Shown here in pieces: positions 9,602 to 17,063 of a stretch of 34,634 nt of DNA. Made by a program: the position numbers and the translations under genes. A model generated the notes under the pieces. That model was not told the DNA's origin, did not search any database, and saw only the letters and a list, made by a program, of their open reading frames with translations. Origin of the DNA: Gammaproteobacteria bacterium (lineage in GTDB: Bacteria; Pseudomonadota; Gammaproteobacteria; Steroidobacterales; XN24); NCBI GenBank assembly GCA_024640085.1, contig JAHEFR010000026.1, positions 2,118 through 36,751 of the forward strand, in the 5' to 3' direction. Each line of letters opens with the position of its first letter. The first letter of the stretch is position 1.

Positions 9602-9892
9602 TCAGCCGCCGGCGATAGCGGGGATGATAGCGACGGATCCGCCTTGAGAGAGTCGTGTCTCCAGTCCGTCCAGATCGCGGATGTTGTCCTCGTCCACGAA
9701 GACATTGACCAGCGGGCGGACCTCCCCTTCCGGGGAGAGGACGCGATTGAGGAAACCGGGATGCCGGTCTCCGACGGCGGTCAGGGCAGCGGAAACGCTG
9801 TCCGCCTCCACGGTCAGCTCATCTGCGCCGCCGACGAATTCCCGCAGTGCCGGAGGGATCCAGACGGTAACGTTGCCGCTGCAGCTTGTCAT
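9602..9892 (-). CDS. MoaD/ThiS-family small beta-grasp protein
   Basis: This 96-residue ubiquitin-fold protein ends in Gly-Gly (AIIPAIAGG), the tail that is adenylated and thiocarboxylated in MoaD and ThiS proteins. The middle segment PLVNVFVDEDNIRDLDGLETRL is typical of the MoaD group. In the cofactor pathway MoaD donates sulfur to precursor Z, but similar proteins also act as sulfur carriers or protein modifiers. No moaE or moeB is adjacent, so the partner is unknown. I chose the ATG at 9892; a TTG 12 codons upstream at 9928 overlaps the yqeC stop and would add residues outside the fold. It lies between the yqeC-like gene and the diaphorase gene. Confidence 0.85.
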   Translation of the reverse strand: MTSCSGNVTVWIPPALREFVGGADELTVEADSVSAALTAVGDRHPGFLNRVLSPEGEVRPLVNVFVDEDNIRDLDGLETRLSQGGSVAIIPAIAGG

Positions 9893-9924
9893 GGGCCTAG
9901 TTAAGACGCCGTCCAGCGACCATG

Positions 9925-10680
9925 TCAACGGCGGATGACCGCAACCAGCGGGTCTGACGCGTCTCTCATCCGGGCGAGGACCACCCGGTCAAACCTGGAC
10001 GAGGCGTCGAGGATCGCGTCTGCCGCCTGACGGGCAAGGTCGAGCCGGAGGTCGTCGTCCACCATGTTGATGACGGGAATCGCGCGGGCGTCGCCGACGC
10101 CGGCCAGCAGGCCTTCCCTGTGTGTCAGCAGTCGGGCCATGTGCAGCGGCGAGAACGGCGATCCGATGCCCGCCCCGGTCACCTCCGCCACCCGCTCGGC
10201 GCGATGTGCTATGCGGTCGCCGAGTGGTTCACCGAGGGCGCGGGCGGAAACGATCAACAGGACGGTGTCCGGTCGCGGCGGCAATACGGGTTCCCCGGGC
10301 TTTGGTACCTTGAGCCACCTCATGCGGGCCCCGTCGGCCTTGACCAGGGTCAGATCGAACCCCCGGGAGTCGTGAAAGCGACGGATCAGCGACGGGTCCA
10401 CTCCTGCATTGCGTCCGGCCTTCCGCCCCACACAGGCATAGGCTACGAGACGGGTGTCGCCGAGGGCCTCGAGGCGCGCCTCCAGGGCCTCCGCCCGATC
10501 GACGACCTCCGTGGCCTCCAGGGACTCCGGAAAAAAGGGGTTGTGTACGGTGGCGGTGACGGCGACCCGGCCGGGATGAACACGCGCCAGGGTATAGAGA
10601 AGAGTCTTCTTGCCACCCGCGCCGATTGCGCAGACGATCCCGGAGTGGGCTTCCAGCGCGTCGATAAGTCCGGTAGTCAT
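9925..10680 (-). CDS. yqeC: YqeC-like molybdo-enzyme accessory protein
   Basis: This 251-residue protein begins with a P-loop-like segment AIGAGGKKTLLYTLA, then TATVHNP, LVKADGARMRWLKVP and the C-terminal PVINMVDDD. These features match the family named putative selenium-dependent hydroxylase accessory protein YqeC. The family is genomically tied to molybdenum hydroxylases; its biochemical role is not settled. The ATG at 10680 was chosen because it overlaps the upstream stop as ATGA; the frame is open further upstream, but that part lies inside the beta-propeller gene. No selenium genes or hydroxylase genes are in the window. Here it sits among cofactor and formate dehydrogenase genes, so a role in cofactor maturation for those enzymes is an inference. 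Confidence 0.8.
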   Translation of the reverse strand: MTTGLIDALEAHSGIVCAIGAGGKKTLLYTLARVHPGRVAVTATVHNPFFPESLEATEVVDRAEALEARLEALGDTRLVAYACVGRKAGRNAGVDPSLIRRFHDSRGFDLTLVKADGARMRWLKVPKPGEPVLPPRPDTVLLIVSARALGEPLGDRIAHRAERVAEVTGAGIGSPFSPLHMARLLTHREGLLAGVGDARAIPVINMVDDDLRLDLARQAADAILDASSRFDRVVLARMRDASDPLVAVIRR

Positions 10681-11777
10681 CCCGGGGTCACGGATACGGC
10701 CTTGACGGACAGGATTCGGGGCAGAAAGCCGGCGATCAGGCACCACTCGGCGCCCTTGCCGGGGCATGCGAACAGGTGACCGCCCGAGGTGCCGAAGTAG
10801 AGCCCGCACGGGTTCATCTGATCGGTATCCATGGCTTCCCGCAGGACAGTCACGTAGACGTGCGCTTGGGGCAGCCCCTCGCTGACCGACTCCCAGGTGG
10901 CGCCGGCATCGGCGCTGCGGAAGACCCTGAGGCGCCCATCCACCGGCGTCCTCAGGTGGGAGCTCGACTCGGGGATCTGATAGACCACGTCGGGGTCTTC
11001 CGGGTCCGTCACGATGGCATAGCCGAAGTCGCTGGGCAACCCTTCGGTGATCTCCGTCCAGCCAAGCCCGCCGTCGTCACTGCGGTAGGTGCCGTTGTAG
11101 CACTGCCGGTAGAGCCTGGATGGGCGTCGCGGATGCATGACTACCCGGTGGACGTTGTGCCCGGTCTCGGGATTGCGGGTGGGGAGATTTTCGGCCCTGA
11201 CGCCCGCATTGGCCGGTGTCCACGTCTCGCCCCGGTCCGTGGTCCGGTAAACGCCGCCCGCCGAGACGGCCGCGCACATCCGGTCCGGATCCCGCGGGTC
11301 GATGAGCACCGAGTGCACGGCGAAGATGCCCCTGGACGGCTCCCAGGTGCGGTTCGTCGGGTGGTCGTTCAATGCGGTAACGGGATTCCAGGTGGCGGCT
11401 TCGTCGTCGGAGAAGAACAGGCCCGCCGGGTCGATGCCGGCGTAGATCCGACCACCGTCCGGCGTGTGGGTCAGGTACCAGATGGCCTTCAGCCCTTCCC
11501 CATAGCGCCCGTCCCGGTGACCGGGAACGTTGTCGAGGGGCGACCAGTTCGCGCCGCCGTCCCGGCTGACGTACACGTGGGCGCCCCATACGGAATGCCT
11601 GACCGCCGCATACACCGTTTCCGGTGCGACGGGACTGGTACAGGTGTGGATGACCTCATAGCCCTCGATATGGGGACCGTCCATTGACCAGTTCTCCCGG
11701 GTGCCGTCGCCGTGAAGACGAAAGAGCCCCTTCTTGGTGCCCACGAACAGGCGGACGGCTGTTCTCGGTTCGGTCAC
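10677..11777 (-). CDS. BNR/Asp-box beta-propeller protein, cytosolic
   Basis: This 366-residue protein contains at least five Asp-box repeats of the S/T-x-D-x-G-x-x-W type: SRDGGANWS, SDDEAATWN, TTDRGETWT, SDDGGLGWT and SADAGATWE. This predicts a sialidase-like beta-propeller. It has no signal peptide, so it is probably cytosolic, unlike classical sialidases. The start is a GTG at 11777, 9 bp after the moaB stop, and its end overlaps the yqeC start by 4 bp, so it is embedded in the cofactor operon. Catalytic sialidase residues (Arg triad, RIP motif) were not recognised. Annotating it as exo-alpha-sialidase would be misleading. A scaffold or chaperone role for a cofactor or FDH partner is inference only. 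Confidence 0.8.
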   Translation of the reverse strand: MTEPRTAVRLFVGTKKGLFRLHGDGTRENWSMDGPHIEGYEVIHTCTSPVAPETVYAAVRHSVWGAHVYVSRDGGANWSPLDNVPGHRDGRYGEGLKAIWYLTHTPDGGRIYAGIDPAGLFFSDDEAATWNPVTALNDHPTNRTWEPSRGIFAVHSVLIDPRDPDRMCAAVSAGGVYRTTDRGETWTPANAGVRAENLPTRNPETGHNVHRVVMHPRRPSRLYRQCYNGTYRSDDGGLGWTEITEGLPSDFGYAIVTDPEDPDVVYQIPESSSHLRTPVDGRLRVFRSADAGATWESVSEGLPQAHVYVTVLREAMDTDQMNPCGLYFGTSGGHLFACPGKGAEWCLIAGFLPRILSVKAVSVTPG

Positions 11778-11785
11778 GGGGCAGC

Positions 11786-12322
11786 TCAGGCTTCCAGGAG
11801 CCGTGGCATCAGTTCAACAAGGTTGCAGGGCCGGGTGCGGTAATCCAGTTGCGCCGAGATGATCTCGTCCCACGCCGTGGCGCAGGCGCCAGAGGAGCCT
11901 GGGACGCAGAAGACGTAAGTGCCGTTCGCCACGCCCGCCAGGGCGCGGGACTGGATGGTGGACGTAGCGATCTGGTCGAAGGAGACGGACCGGAAGACCT
12001 CGCCAAAACCTTCGATCACCTTGTCCAGCAGGGGCGCGACGGCCTCCGGCGTCCCGTCGCGGCCGGTGACGCCGGTGCCACCGGTGCTGATGACTACCTG
12101 GATCTCTTCCTCTGCGATCCAGTGCGACACCATCGCGCGGATCCGGTAGACGTCGTCGGGCACGATGGCCTTGTCGGCGCAGCGATGGCCCGCCGCTGTG
12201 AGGCGATCCACCAGCAGCTTGCCCGACTTGTCCGTCTGCTCCGTCCGTGAATCGGAGACCGTGAGGACCGCGATGTCCAGCGGTACGAACTGGCGATCCT
12301 TGATGCCGTGGCCATGAGCCAT
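11786..12322 (-). CDS. moaB: molybdenum cofactor biosynthesis protein B (MoaB/MogA family)
   Basis: This 178-residue protein has the MoCF-binding fold with the hallmark VVISTGGTGVTGRDGTPEAV and the later segment VFCVPGSSGACATAWDEII. Related proteins adenylate molybdopterin before metal insertion by MoeA; in some lineages MoaB serves that role in place of MogA. The ATG at 12322 has an AGAGGAG site about 9 nt upstream. It is the first gene after a terminator-like hairpin downstream of moeA, so it may have its own promoter. It is followed at 9 bp by the beta-propeller gene. Confidence 0.93.
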   Translation of the reverse strand: MAHGHGIKDRQFVPLDIAVLTVSDSRTEQTDKSGKLLVDRLTAAGHRCADKAIVPDDVYRIRAMVSHWIAEEEIQVVISTGGTGVTGRDGTPEAVAPLLDKVIEGFGEVFRSVSFDQIATSTIQSRALAGVANGTYVFCVPGSSGACATAWDEIISAQLDYRTRPCNLVELMPRLLEA

Positions 12323-12340
12323 TTCAGGTCACTCCTCTGA

Positions 12341-12373
12341 GCAAAAAGCAGGGTCCGAGCCGCCGGCCCGGAC
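12341..12373 (-). terminator. rho-independent terminator between moeA and moaB
   Basis: Reading the minus strand, GTCCG pairs with CGGAC and GCC with GGC, with one G-T wobble between them, giving a 9-bp stem with a 3-nt loop (12353-12373). It is followed by CCTGCTTTTTGC. This is a plausible intrinsic terminator for moeA, within the 107-bp moeA-moaB gap, and it separates the mobA-moeA pair from the moaB-to-FDH genes. Confidence 0.6.
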
Positions 12374-12429
12374 ACATCCGCAAGCCATGCCCATCCTCGG
12401 AGGACGGTTGCTTGCTGGCGGAGAAAAAT

Positions 12430-13710
12430 TCAGAACCAGACCAGCGCACTGAAGGGCTGCACGTCGACTTCGTCGCCGGGCGAGATCGATTCGGCGTCCA
12501 TGGGCAGGACGATGAAACAGTTCGCCTCGGCCATGGAGCGAAGCACTCCGGCGCCCTGATGGCCGGTGGTCTCCACCGAGTAGCGGCCGCTGGCGTCCCG
12601 TGTCAGAACGCCGCGCTGGAACTCCATCCGGCCGGGTTTCTTTTTCAGCCGGGAGCCGCATACGGCTCTTACCAGCACATCCGGGTCCGGGGCCATGATC
12701 CCCTTGAGCCTGAGCAGCACCGGCCGGACGAGCTGATAGAACGTCGCCATCACCGACACCGGGTTGCCTGGCAGGCCGAAGAACAACGCGTCGCCGATCC
12801 TGCCGAACGCGAGGGGTCTCCCCGGCTTGATGGCCACCTTCCAGAATCCCACCGTGCCGAGCTTTCCCAGGGTCTCGGTCACGAAATCAGCCTCGCCCAC
12901 CGAGACGCCCCCGGAGGTGATGATCGCATCGGCCTCGCCCGCGGCGCTGGCGAAAGCCCGCTCGATCTGAACGGGGTCGTCCGGGATCACTCCCATATCC
13001 GTCATCTCCACGCCCAGCCTCGCCAGCATCCCGTGAAGGGTGTAGCGATTGCTGTCATAGATCTGGCCGGCCTCGAGGGTCTCGCCCACGCTGCGGAGTT
13101 CGTCGCCGGTGGAGAAGAACGCGACACGGGGCCGGCGGCGCACCGTGACTCGCGCTACCCCGATAGACGCCAGCAGGCCCAGGTGCGCGGGCTGCAGGAC
13201 CGCGCCGGAACCCAGGGCCACATCGCCGGCGCGGACGTCCTCCCCCGCGCGGCGGATGTGCTGGCCTTGCCGGTGACCCGGACCGATCCGGACCCTCTCG
13301 CCCTCTGCCGAAACGTGTTCCTGGATGACGATGGTGTCTGCACCGACCGGGACGGGCGCACCGGTCATGATCCGGGCGCACTCCCCGGGCTCGACGGTCT
13401 CGGACAAGGGCCTGCCGGCCCACGCAGTCCCGACGAGCCTGAGTTCGGCCGACCCGTCGGTCGGCAGGTCGGCGGCGCGTACGGCATAGCCGTCCATGGC
13501 CGAATTGGTGTGGGAAGGGACGTCGACGGTCGACCTGACGTCCTCCGAGAGGATCCTGCCCAGGGCCGGCCTCAAGGCCAGGGTCTCTTCGCCTGTGACA
13601 GGCTGCACTTCCGCCAGCATTCGGGCAATGGCCTCCTCCAGGCGGAGCACGGGTTCGCCGTGCGGGTCCGCGCTGCACGGGTCGACGAGTTGCTGGGGTA
13701 TCTCCCTCAT
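12430..13710 (-). CDS. moeA: molybdopterin molybdotransferase MoeA
   Basis: This 426-residue enzyme inserts molybdate (or tungstate) into adenylated molybdopterin. Visible family features are STVDVPSHTNSAMDGYAVRA near the N-terminus, APVPVGADTIVIQEHV, the MoCF-like TSGGVSVGEADFV and the C-terminal FFGLPGNPVSVMATF. The length is normal. Its start overlaps the mobA stop by 4 bp, so the two are translationally coupled. Paralogues specialised for W or Mo exist in other organisms; the sequence alone does not say which metal this copy prefers, but its place just downstream of a tungstate transporter hints at tungsten. Confidence 0.95.
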   Translation of the reverse strand: MREIPQQLVDPCSADPHGEPVLRLEEAIARMLAEVQPVTGEETLALRPALGRILSEDVRSTVDVPSHTNSAMDGYAVRAADLPTDGSAELRLVGTAWAGRPLSETVEPGECARIMTGAPVPVGADTIVIQEHVSAEGERVRIGPGHRQGQHIRRAGEDVRAGDVALGSGAVLQPAHLGLLASIGVARVTVRRRPRVAFFSTGDELRSVGETLEAGQIYDSNRYTLHGMLARLGVEMTDMGVIPDDPVQIERAFASAAGEADAIITSGGVSVGEADFVTETLGKLGTVGFWKVAIKPGRPLAFGRIGDALFFGLPGNPVSVMATFYQLVRPVLLRLKGIMAPDPDVLVRAVCGSRLKKKPGRMEFQRGVLTRDASGRYSVETTGHQGAGVLRSMAEANCFIVLPMDAESISPGDEVDVQPFSALVWF

Positions 13711-14342
13711 CTATGGTCCTCGGACATTCCAGGCTCTTCGCCGGCCGCGGCCAGCAGGGCCTCGATTTCGGCCCGTTGTCGCGGGTCGTTGACGTTGACG
13801 AAACTTCCGGCCGCGTCGCTGAAATCCACTGTAACGAGCCGGTGCATTTCGTACCAGCGGTCGATTTTACGCCCGCCTTCGCCCAGGTAGCGTTCAAGGC
13901 TCTCCGACAATTCGGTGTGGATCAGGGCGAACACCGGCTGCAGGCGCTCCCCGTCATGGGCGACCGCCAACTCGGCGTCAGCCTTTCGGGAGGCCTGCCA
14001 CAAGCGATCGGCCAGGCAGTGGGGCAGCAGGGGGGTGTCACAGGGGCTGGTGAGGATAAAGGGGGTCCGGGCCGCCCGCAGGGTGGCGCAGATGCCGGCC
14101 AGCGGACCGAGGAAGTCGCCGCTGGCGTCCGGGACGACCGGATAGCCGAGTTTCCTGTAGGCGTCGAGACTCCTGTTGGCGTTGATCACCAGGCCGGATA
14201 CCTGGGGCCGCAGACGGGCGATCACGTGTTCGATCATGGGGCGGCCCGCGACCTCGACCAGGCCCTTGTCGACCCCGCCCATGCGTCGGGCCTGCCCGCC
14301 GGCCAGCACCACTCCGGTAATGTCGTCCTGGAAAGGGATCAC
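13707..14342 (-). CDS. mobA: molybdenum cofactor guanylyltransferase MobA
   Basis: This 211-residue nucleotidyltransferase attaches GMP to the pterin cofactor, forming the bis-MGD type used by formate dehydrogenases. The N-terminus has the GTP-binding signature GVVLAGGQARRMGGVDKGL. LVINANR, FLGPLAGICATL and TSPCDTPLLP follow as in MobA. The start is a GTG at 14342; upstream ribosome-site support is weak, but the signature begins only ten residues in. It overlaps moeA by 4 bp downstream. No mobB is present in the window. Confidence 0.93.
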   Translation of the reverse strand: MIPFQDDITGVVLAGGQARRMGGVDKGLVEVAGRPMIEHVIARLRPQVSGLVINANRSLDAYRKLGYPVVPDASGDFLGPLAGICATLRAARTPFILTSPCDTPLLPHCLADRLWQASRKADAELAVAHDGERLQPVFALIHTELSESLERYLGEGGRKIDRWYEMHRLVTVDFSDAAGSFVNVNDPRQRAEIEALLAAAGEEPGMSEDHR

Positions 14343-14379
14343 GATGGTCTAAAGATACCGCGCTCTGCCGTGCGCCGGG

Positions 14380-14404
14380 AGCACGATGCGCGAAGCATCG
14401 CTCA
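14380..14404 (-). terminator. hairpin at the tupA stop codon
   Basis: CGATGC and GCATCG form a 6-bp stem around a 5-nt loop (14384-14400). It extends by GAG/CTC with a 2-nt bulge and overlaps the tupA stop. No U-tract follows on the minus strand, so it is more likely an mRNA-stabilising or attenuating hairpin between tupA and mobA than a full terminator. Confidence 0.35.
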
Positions 14405-15238
14405 GGGCACCGCGTCCGGGAAGAAGGCCGGCTGGCCGTCGATGCGGTAGGCGGCGATTCGCTGCTGGCCCTGTTCCGACATCAGCCAGTCGATGAACGC
14501 CTGTCCCTCCCTTGCCTTGACGTGGGGGAACCTGTCGGGGCTCACCAGGATAACTCCGTACGGATTGAACAATCTCGGGTCGCCTTCCACCAGGAGCTGA
14601 AGATCGCCCTTATTGCCAAACTTGATCCAGGTGCCTCGATCGGTGAGCGCATAGGCGCCCATGGCGCTTGCGGTATTGAGTGTCGCGCCCATTCCGGAGC
14701 CGGTCTCGCGATACCAGCTCCCACTCGCGCCCGTCGGGTCGATGTCGGCGGCCGCCCACAGGCTAATCTCCTTCTTGTGGGTACCGCTGTCGTCTGCGCG
14801 AGAGGCGAAGGGCTGGTCCGCGTTCGCGATGGCGGCCAGCGCGGCGGCGGCATCTTCCATGCCCCGGATGCCAGCTGGATCGGTCGCCGGACCGACGATG
14901 ACGAAGTCGTTGTGCATCACGGGGTATCGCTTTACGCCATACCCCTCGTCGACGAACCGTTCTTCGGACTCGCGATGGTGTACGAACAGTACGTCGGCAT
15001 CCCCGTTCATAGCGATGCGGATCGCCTGGCCGGTTCCGACGGCCACGACCCTGACTTCGATCCCCGTCTTCTCGGTAAACGCTGGGAGCAGGTATCCGAA
15101 GAGCCCCGAGTTCTCGGTGGAGGTGGTCGAGGCGACGGTGATGTAGGCGCCCTCGTCCGCCCGGACGCCGGACAAGCCGGGAAGCAGGGTGAGTCCGAGG
15201 ACCAGGATCGGGGCGGCCACAAACAAGGTTCTGTTCAC
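14402..15238 (-). CDS. tupA: tungstate ABC transporter, substrate-binding protein
   Basis: This 278-residue periplasmic protein has a Sec signal ending near GVRADEG. The mature part opens with ITVASTTSTENSGLFGYLLP, the TTS-type oxyanion-binding motif of TupA. VDVLFVHHRE-like residues follow in DADVLFVHHRESEERFVDEG, and PVMHNDFVIVGP also follows, both strongly characteristic of TupA. It captures tungstate with high selectivity in characterised homologues. The GTG start at 15238 has GGAG 8 nt upstream. It follows the ATPase gene by 42 bp, so the order is B-C-A rather than the more usual A-B-C. A molybdate-binding role cannot be excluded from sequence. Confidence 0.92.
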   Translation of the reverse strand: MNRTLFVAAPILVLGLTLLPGLSGVRADEGAYITVASTTSTENSGLFGYLLPAFTEKTGIEVRVVAVGTGQAIRIAMNGDADVLFVHHRESEERFVDEGYGVKRYPVMHNDFVIVGPATDPAGIRGMEDAAAALAAIANADQPFASRADDSGTHKKEISLWAAADIDPTGASGSWYRETGSGMGATLNTASAMGAYALTDRGTWIKFGNKGDLQLLVEGDPRLFNPYGVILVSPDRFPHVKAREGQAFIDWLMSEQGQQRIAAYRIDGQPAFFPDAVP

Positions 15239-15280
15239 GTCAATGACTCCACGTCGATTCGATAGGGTTGGTCGAAAGGG

Positions 15281-16036
15281 TCAGTCGATCAGGTCGCCCT
15301 GGATAAACCGGGCCGCGGCAGGGTGAGCGGGGCCGGCGAAGAAGCTGCTGGCGGGGCTGTGTTCCAGCAGATGTCCCCGGTGGAGGAACAGTACGTCATC
15401 GGCCAGGCGTCGGGCCTGGCCGATGTCGTGGGTGGTCATGATCACCCGGGCGCCGCCAGCGGCCACCTCCCGCACCAGGTCCTCCACCGCCCGGGTTGCG
15501 GCGGGGTCCAGGCTCGAACTGGGCTCGTCGAGCAACAGCACTTCCGGTTCCATGACCCAGGCCCGGGCGATGGACAGACGCTGCTGCTCACCACCGGAGA
15601 GCATACGGGCGGGGCGGTCGGCCAGCCGTGCGAGACCCGCCCGTTCCAGGGCGGCCCGCACCCTGGCGCCGCGCTCTCCGGCGCGGACGCCCTTGATTGC
15701 GAGGACGTGCTCGATATTGGCCCGCACGCTGCGTCGGAGCAGCACCGGCCGCTGGAAGACCATGCCCTGCCGCGACGCAGCTGCGGCCGGTGACAATCCG
15801 CCCCAGGTGATTTGGCCGGCCGTCGGCCGCAGCAGGCCGTGGCACAGACGCAGCAGCACGCTCTTACCGGCCCCGTTCGGCCCGAGGATGACTGTCCGGA
15901 AACCGTCGTCCAGCCTGAAGCTGACCCCGTCCAGGATCAGGCGGCGGTCTCCGCCCGTGAAGCAGAGCCCGTCTGTGACCAGCGGCAGCAGCGGGCAGGC
16001 GCCGGCAGGTTCCAGAGAGCCCTCGACCTCAGCCAT
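15281..16036 (-). CDS. tupC: tungstate ABC transporter, ATP-binding protein
   Basis: This 251-residue ABC ATPase energises the tungstate permease. It shows Walker A GPNGAGKS, the signature LSGGEQQRLSIARA, Walker B VLLLDEPSSSLD and the switch His in TTHDIGQARRLAD. There is no C-terminal MOP/TOBE molybdate-sensing domain, unlike ModC, which supports TupC. The start overlaps the permease stop by 8 bp. The N-terminal 15-20 residues before the conserved fold are poorly conserved, so a slightly later start is possible. Confidence 0.9.
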   Translation of the reverse strand: MAEVEGSLEPAGACPLLPLVTDGLCFTGGDRRLILDGVSFRLDDGFRTVILGPNGAGKSVLLRLCHGLLRPTAGQITWGGLSPAAAASRQGMVFQRPVLLRRSVRANIEHVLAIKGVRAGERGARVRAALERAGLARLADRPARMLSGGEQQRLSIARAWVMEPEVLLLDEPSSSLDPAATRAVEDLVREVAAGGARVIMTTHDIGQARRLADDVLFLHRGHLLEHSPASSFFAGPAHPAAARFIQGDLID

Positions 16037-16733
16037 GGCGGCTTTCTGCTGCTTCGCCGACAGCCATGGCCAGCCCGTTTATCGTGGTAGCCACGATGAT
16101 CAGAATCAGGCCCAGACCCAGCGCCAGCGCCAGGTTCCCCTTGCTGGTCTCCAGCGCGATGGTCGTCGTCATCACGCGGGTGACATTCTGGATGTTGCCA
16201 CCGACGATCAACACTGCGCCGACCTCGGCGATGGCCCGCCCGAAGCCGGCGAGCACCGCGGTCAGGAGGCGGAATCGGCCATCACGGATAAGGGTGCCTA
16301 TCGATCGCAGGGGGCCTGCACCCACCGAGCGCAGGTACTCATCGTACTCCTCGTGGAGGTCGGTGATGGTCTGCCTTGTCAGCGCGGCGATGATCGGCAT
16401 GACGAGGATGCATTGAGCGACGATCATGGCCGTCGGCGTGAACAGGAGGCCGAACGAGCCGAGAGGGCCGGCGCGTGACAGGAGCAGATACACCACCAGG
16501 CCCACGACCACGGGCGGCAGGCCCATGGCCGCATTCAGCAGGATTACCACCGCCCTGCGGCCCGGGAACCTAAGCAGGGCTACGGCAGCGCCAAGAGGCA
16601 AGGCGATAACAGTCGCGGCCAGCACGGCAGCGAGGCTGATCTGAAGCGACAGGGTAACGATCCGAACCAGTTCGGGATCGAGACCTACGATCAACTCGAA
16701 AGCCGTTCGGAACGCGTTGACGAAATCGGTCAT
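16029..16733 (-). CDS. tupB: tungstate ABC transporter, permease
   Basis: This 234-residue integral membrane protein has the ABC-permease coupling (EAA-like) loop EYDEYLRSVGAGPLRSIGTLI. The segment GFGRAIAEVGAVLIVGGNIQ is characteristic of tungstate permeases. Several hydrophobic helices are visible, for example LAAVLAATVIALPLGAAVAL and NLALALGLGLILIIVATT. I chose the ATG at 16733 (start MTDFVNAFRTAFELIVG, with AGGCGG just upstream); a GTG 25 codons earlier at 16808 would add a polar, unconserved leader. It is the first gene of the minus-strand block, about 95 nt downstream of the predicted sigma-54 transcription start. Confidence 0.9.
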   Translation of the reverse strand: MTDFVNAFRTAFELIVGLDPELVRIVTLSLQISLAAVLAATVIALPLGAAVALLRFPGRRAVVILLNAAMGLPPVVVGLVVYLLLSRAGPLGSFGLLFTPTAMIVAQCILVMPIIAALTRQTITDLHEEYDEYLRSVGAGPLRSIGTLIRDGRFRLLTAVLAGFGRAIAEVGAVLIVGGNIQNVTRVMTTTIALETSKGNLALALGLGLILIIVATTINGLAMAVGEAAESRHG

Positions 16734-16839
16734 GTCCGCCTGGTCATCGGAGGGTCCTGTTGTCTGCCGGGGGCGGCCGTATCGTGCGGGAACTTTTCCC
16801 TTATCCACGCCTTGCGGTCGTCCGCCCTGTCAGGGGGGC

Positions 16840-16856
16840 TGCAAGACAGATGCCAT
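16840..16856 (-). promoter_or_regulatory. sigma-54 (-24/-12) promoter for the tup operon
   Basis: The minus strand reads ATGGCATCTGTCTTGCA. This matches the RpoN consensus TGGCAC-N5-TTGC with TGGCA and TTGCA intact and exactly 10 nt between the GG and GC elements. The predicted transcription start is near 16829, roughly 95 nt before the tupB ATG. The neighbour on the other side encodes a sigma-54 activator, which strengthens the call. Confidence 0.75.
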
Positions 16857-16960
16857 CTGGTCACTGGTGGAACGCTGCCTCGCCCGATTCCAGTGATTCT
16901 CGCATATCGACGTAGTGTGCGGAAAAATTGGGACAACTGGAGACCAGGTCCGAGTAAGGT

Positions 16961-16977
16961 TGCGTCATTTTGACGCA
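16961..16977. promoter_or_regulatory. perfect dyad, candidate upstream activating sequence
   Basis: TGCGTCA-TTT-TGACGCA is a perfect inverted repeat with 7-bp arms. It is centred about 140 bp upstream of the predicted sigma-54 start, the usual distance for an enhancer-binding-protein site, and 87 bp upstream of the regulator ATG, where it could also mediate autoregulation. A related dyad is found at 22727-22743. Confidence 0.6.
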
Positions 16978-17063
16978 CATCGTAATCTGAGCGGGTCGAT
17001 TTTGCCGGGCTGACAGGACGTGACGGTCCGTCGTCGGTCAAAGCCTGCCGGAGGGAAGGAACT

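Larger units (their letters stand above)
16734..17063. promoter_or_regulatory. divergent control region, tupB / enhancer-binding regulator
   Basis: This 330-bp stretch contains no credible gene. It holds a minus-strand -24/-12 promoter element for tupB (16840-16856), a perfect 17-bp dyad (16961-16977) and the ribosome site GGAGGGAAGGA (17050-17060) of the divergent regulator. No clear sigma-70 promoter for the regulator was identified. Confidence 0.7.

Noticed and set aside
8528-9904. 458-codon plus-strand frame opposite the fused diaphorase gene
   Set aside because: It lies fully antisense to a gene with clear NuoE/NuoF motifs and has no recognisable protein features.
12412-13890. 492-codon plus-strand frame opposite moeA
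   Set aside because: It is antisense to a confidently identified moeA, has no family match by eye and no ribosome site.
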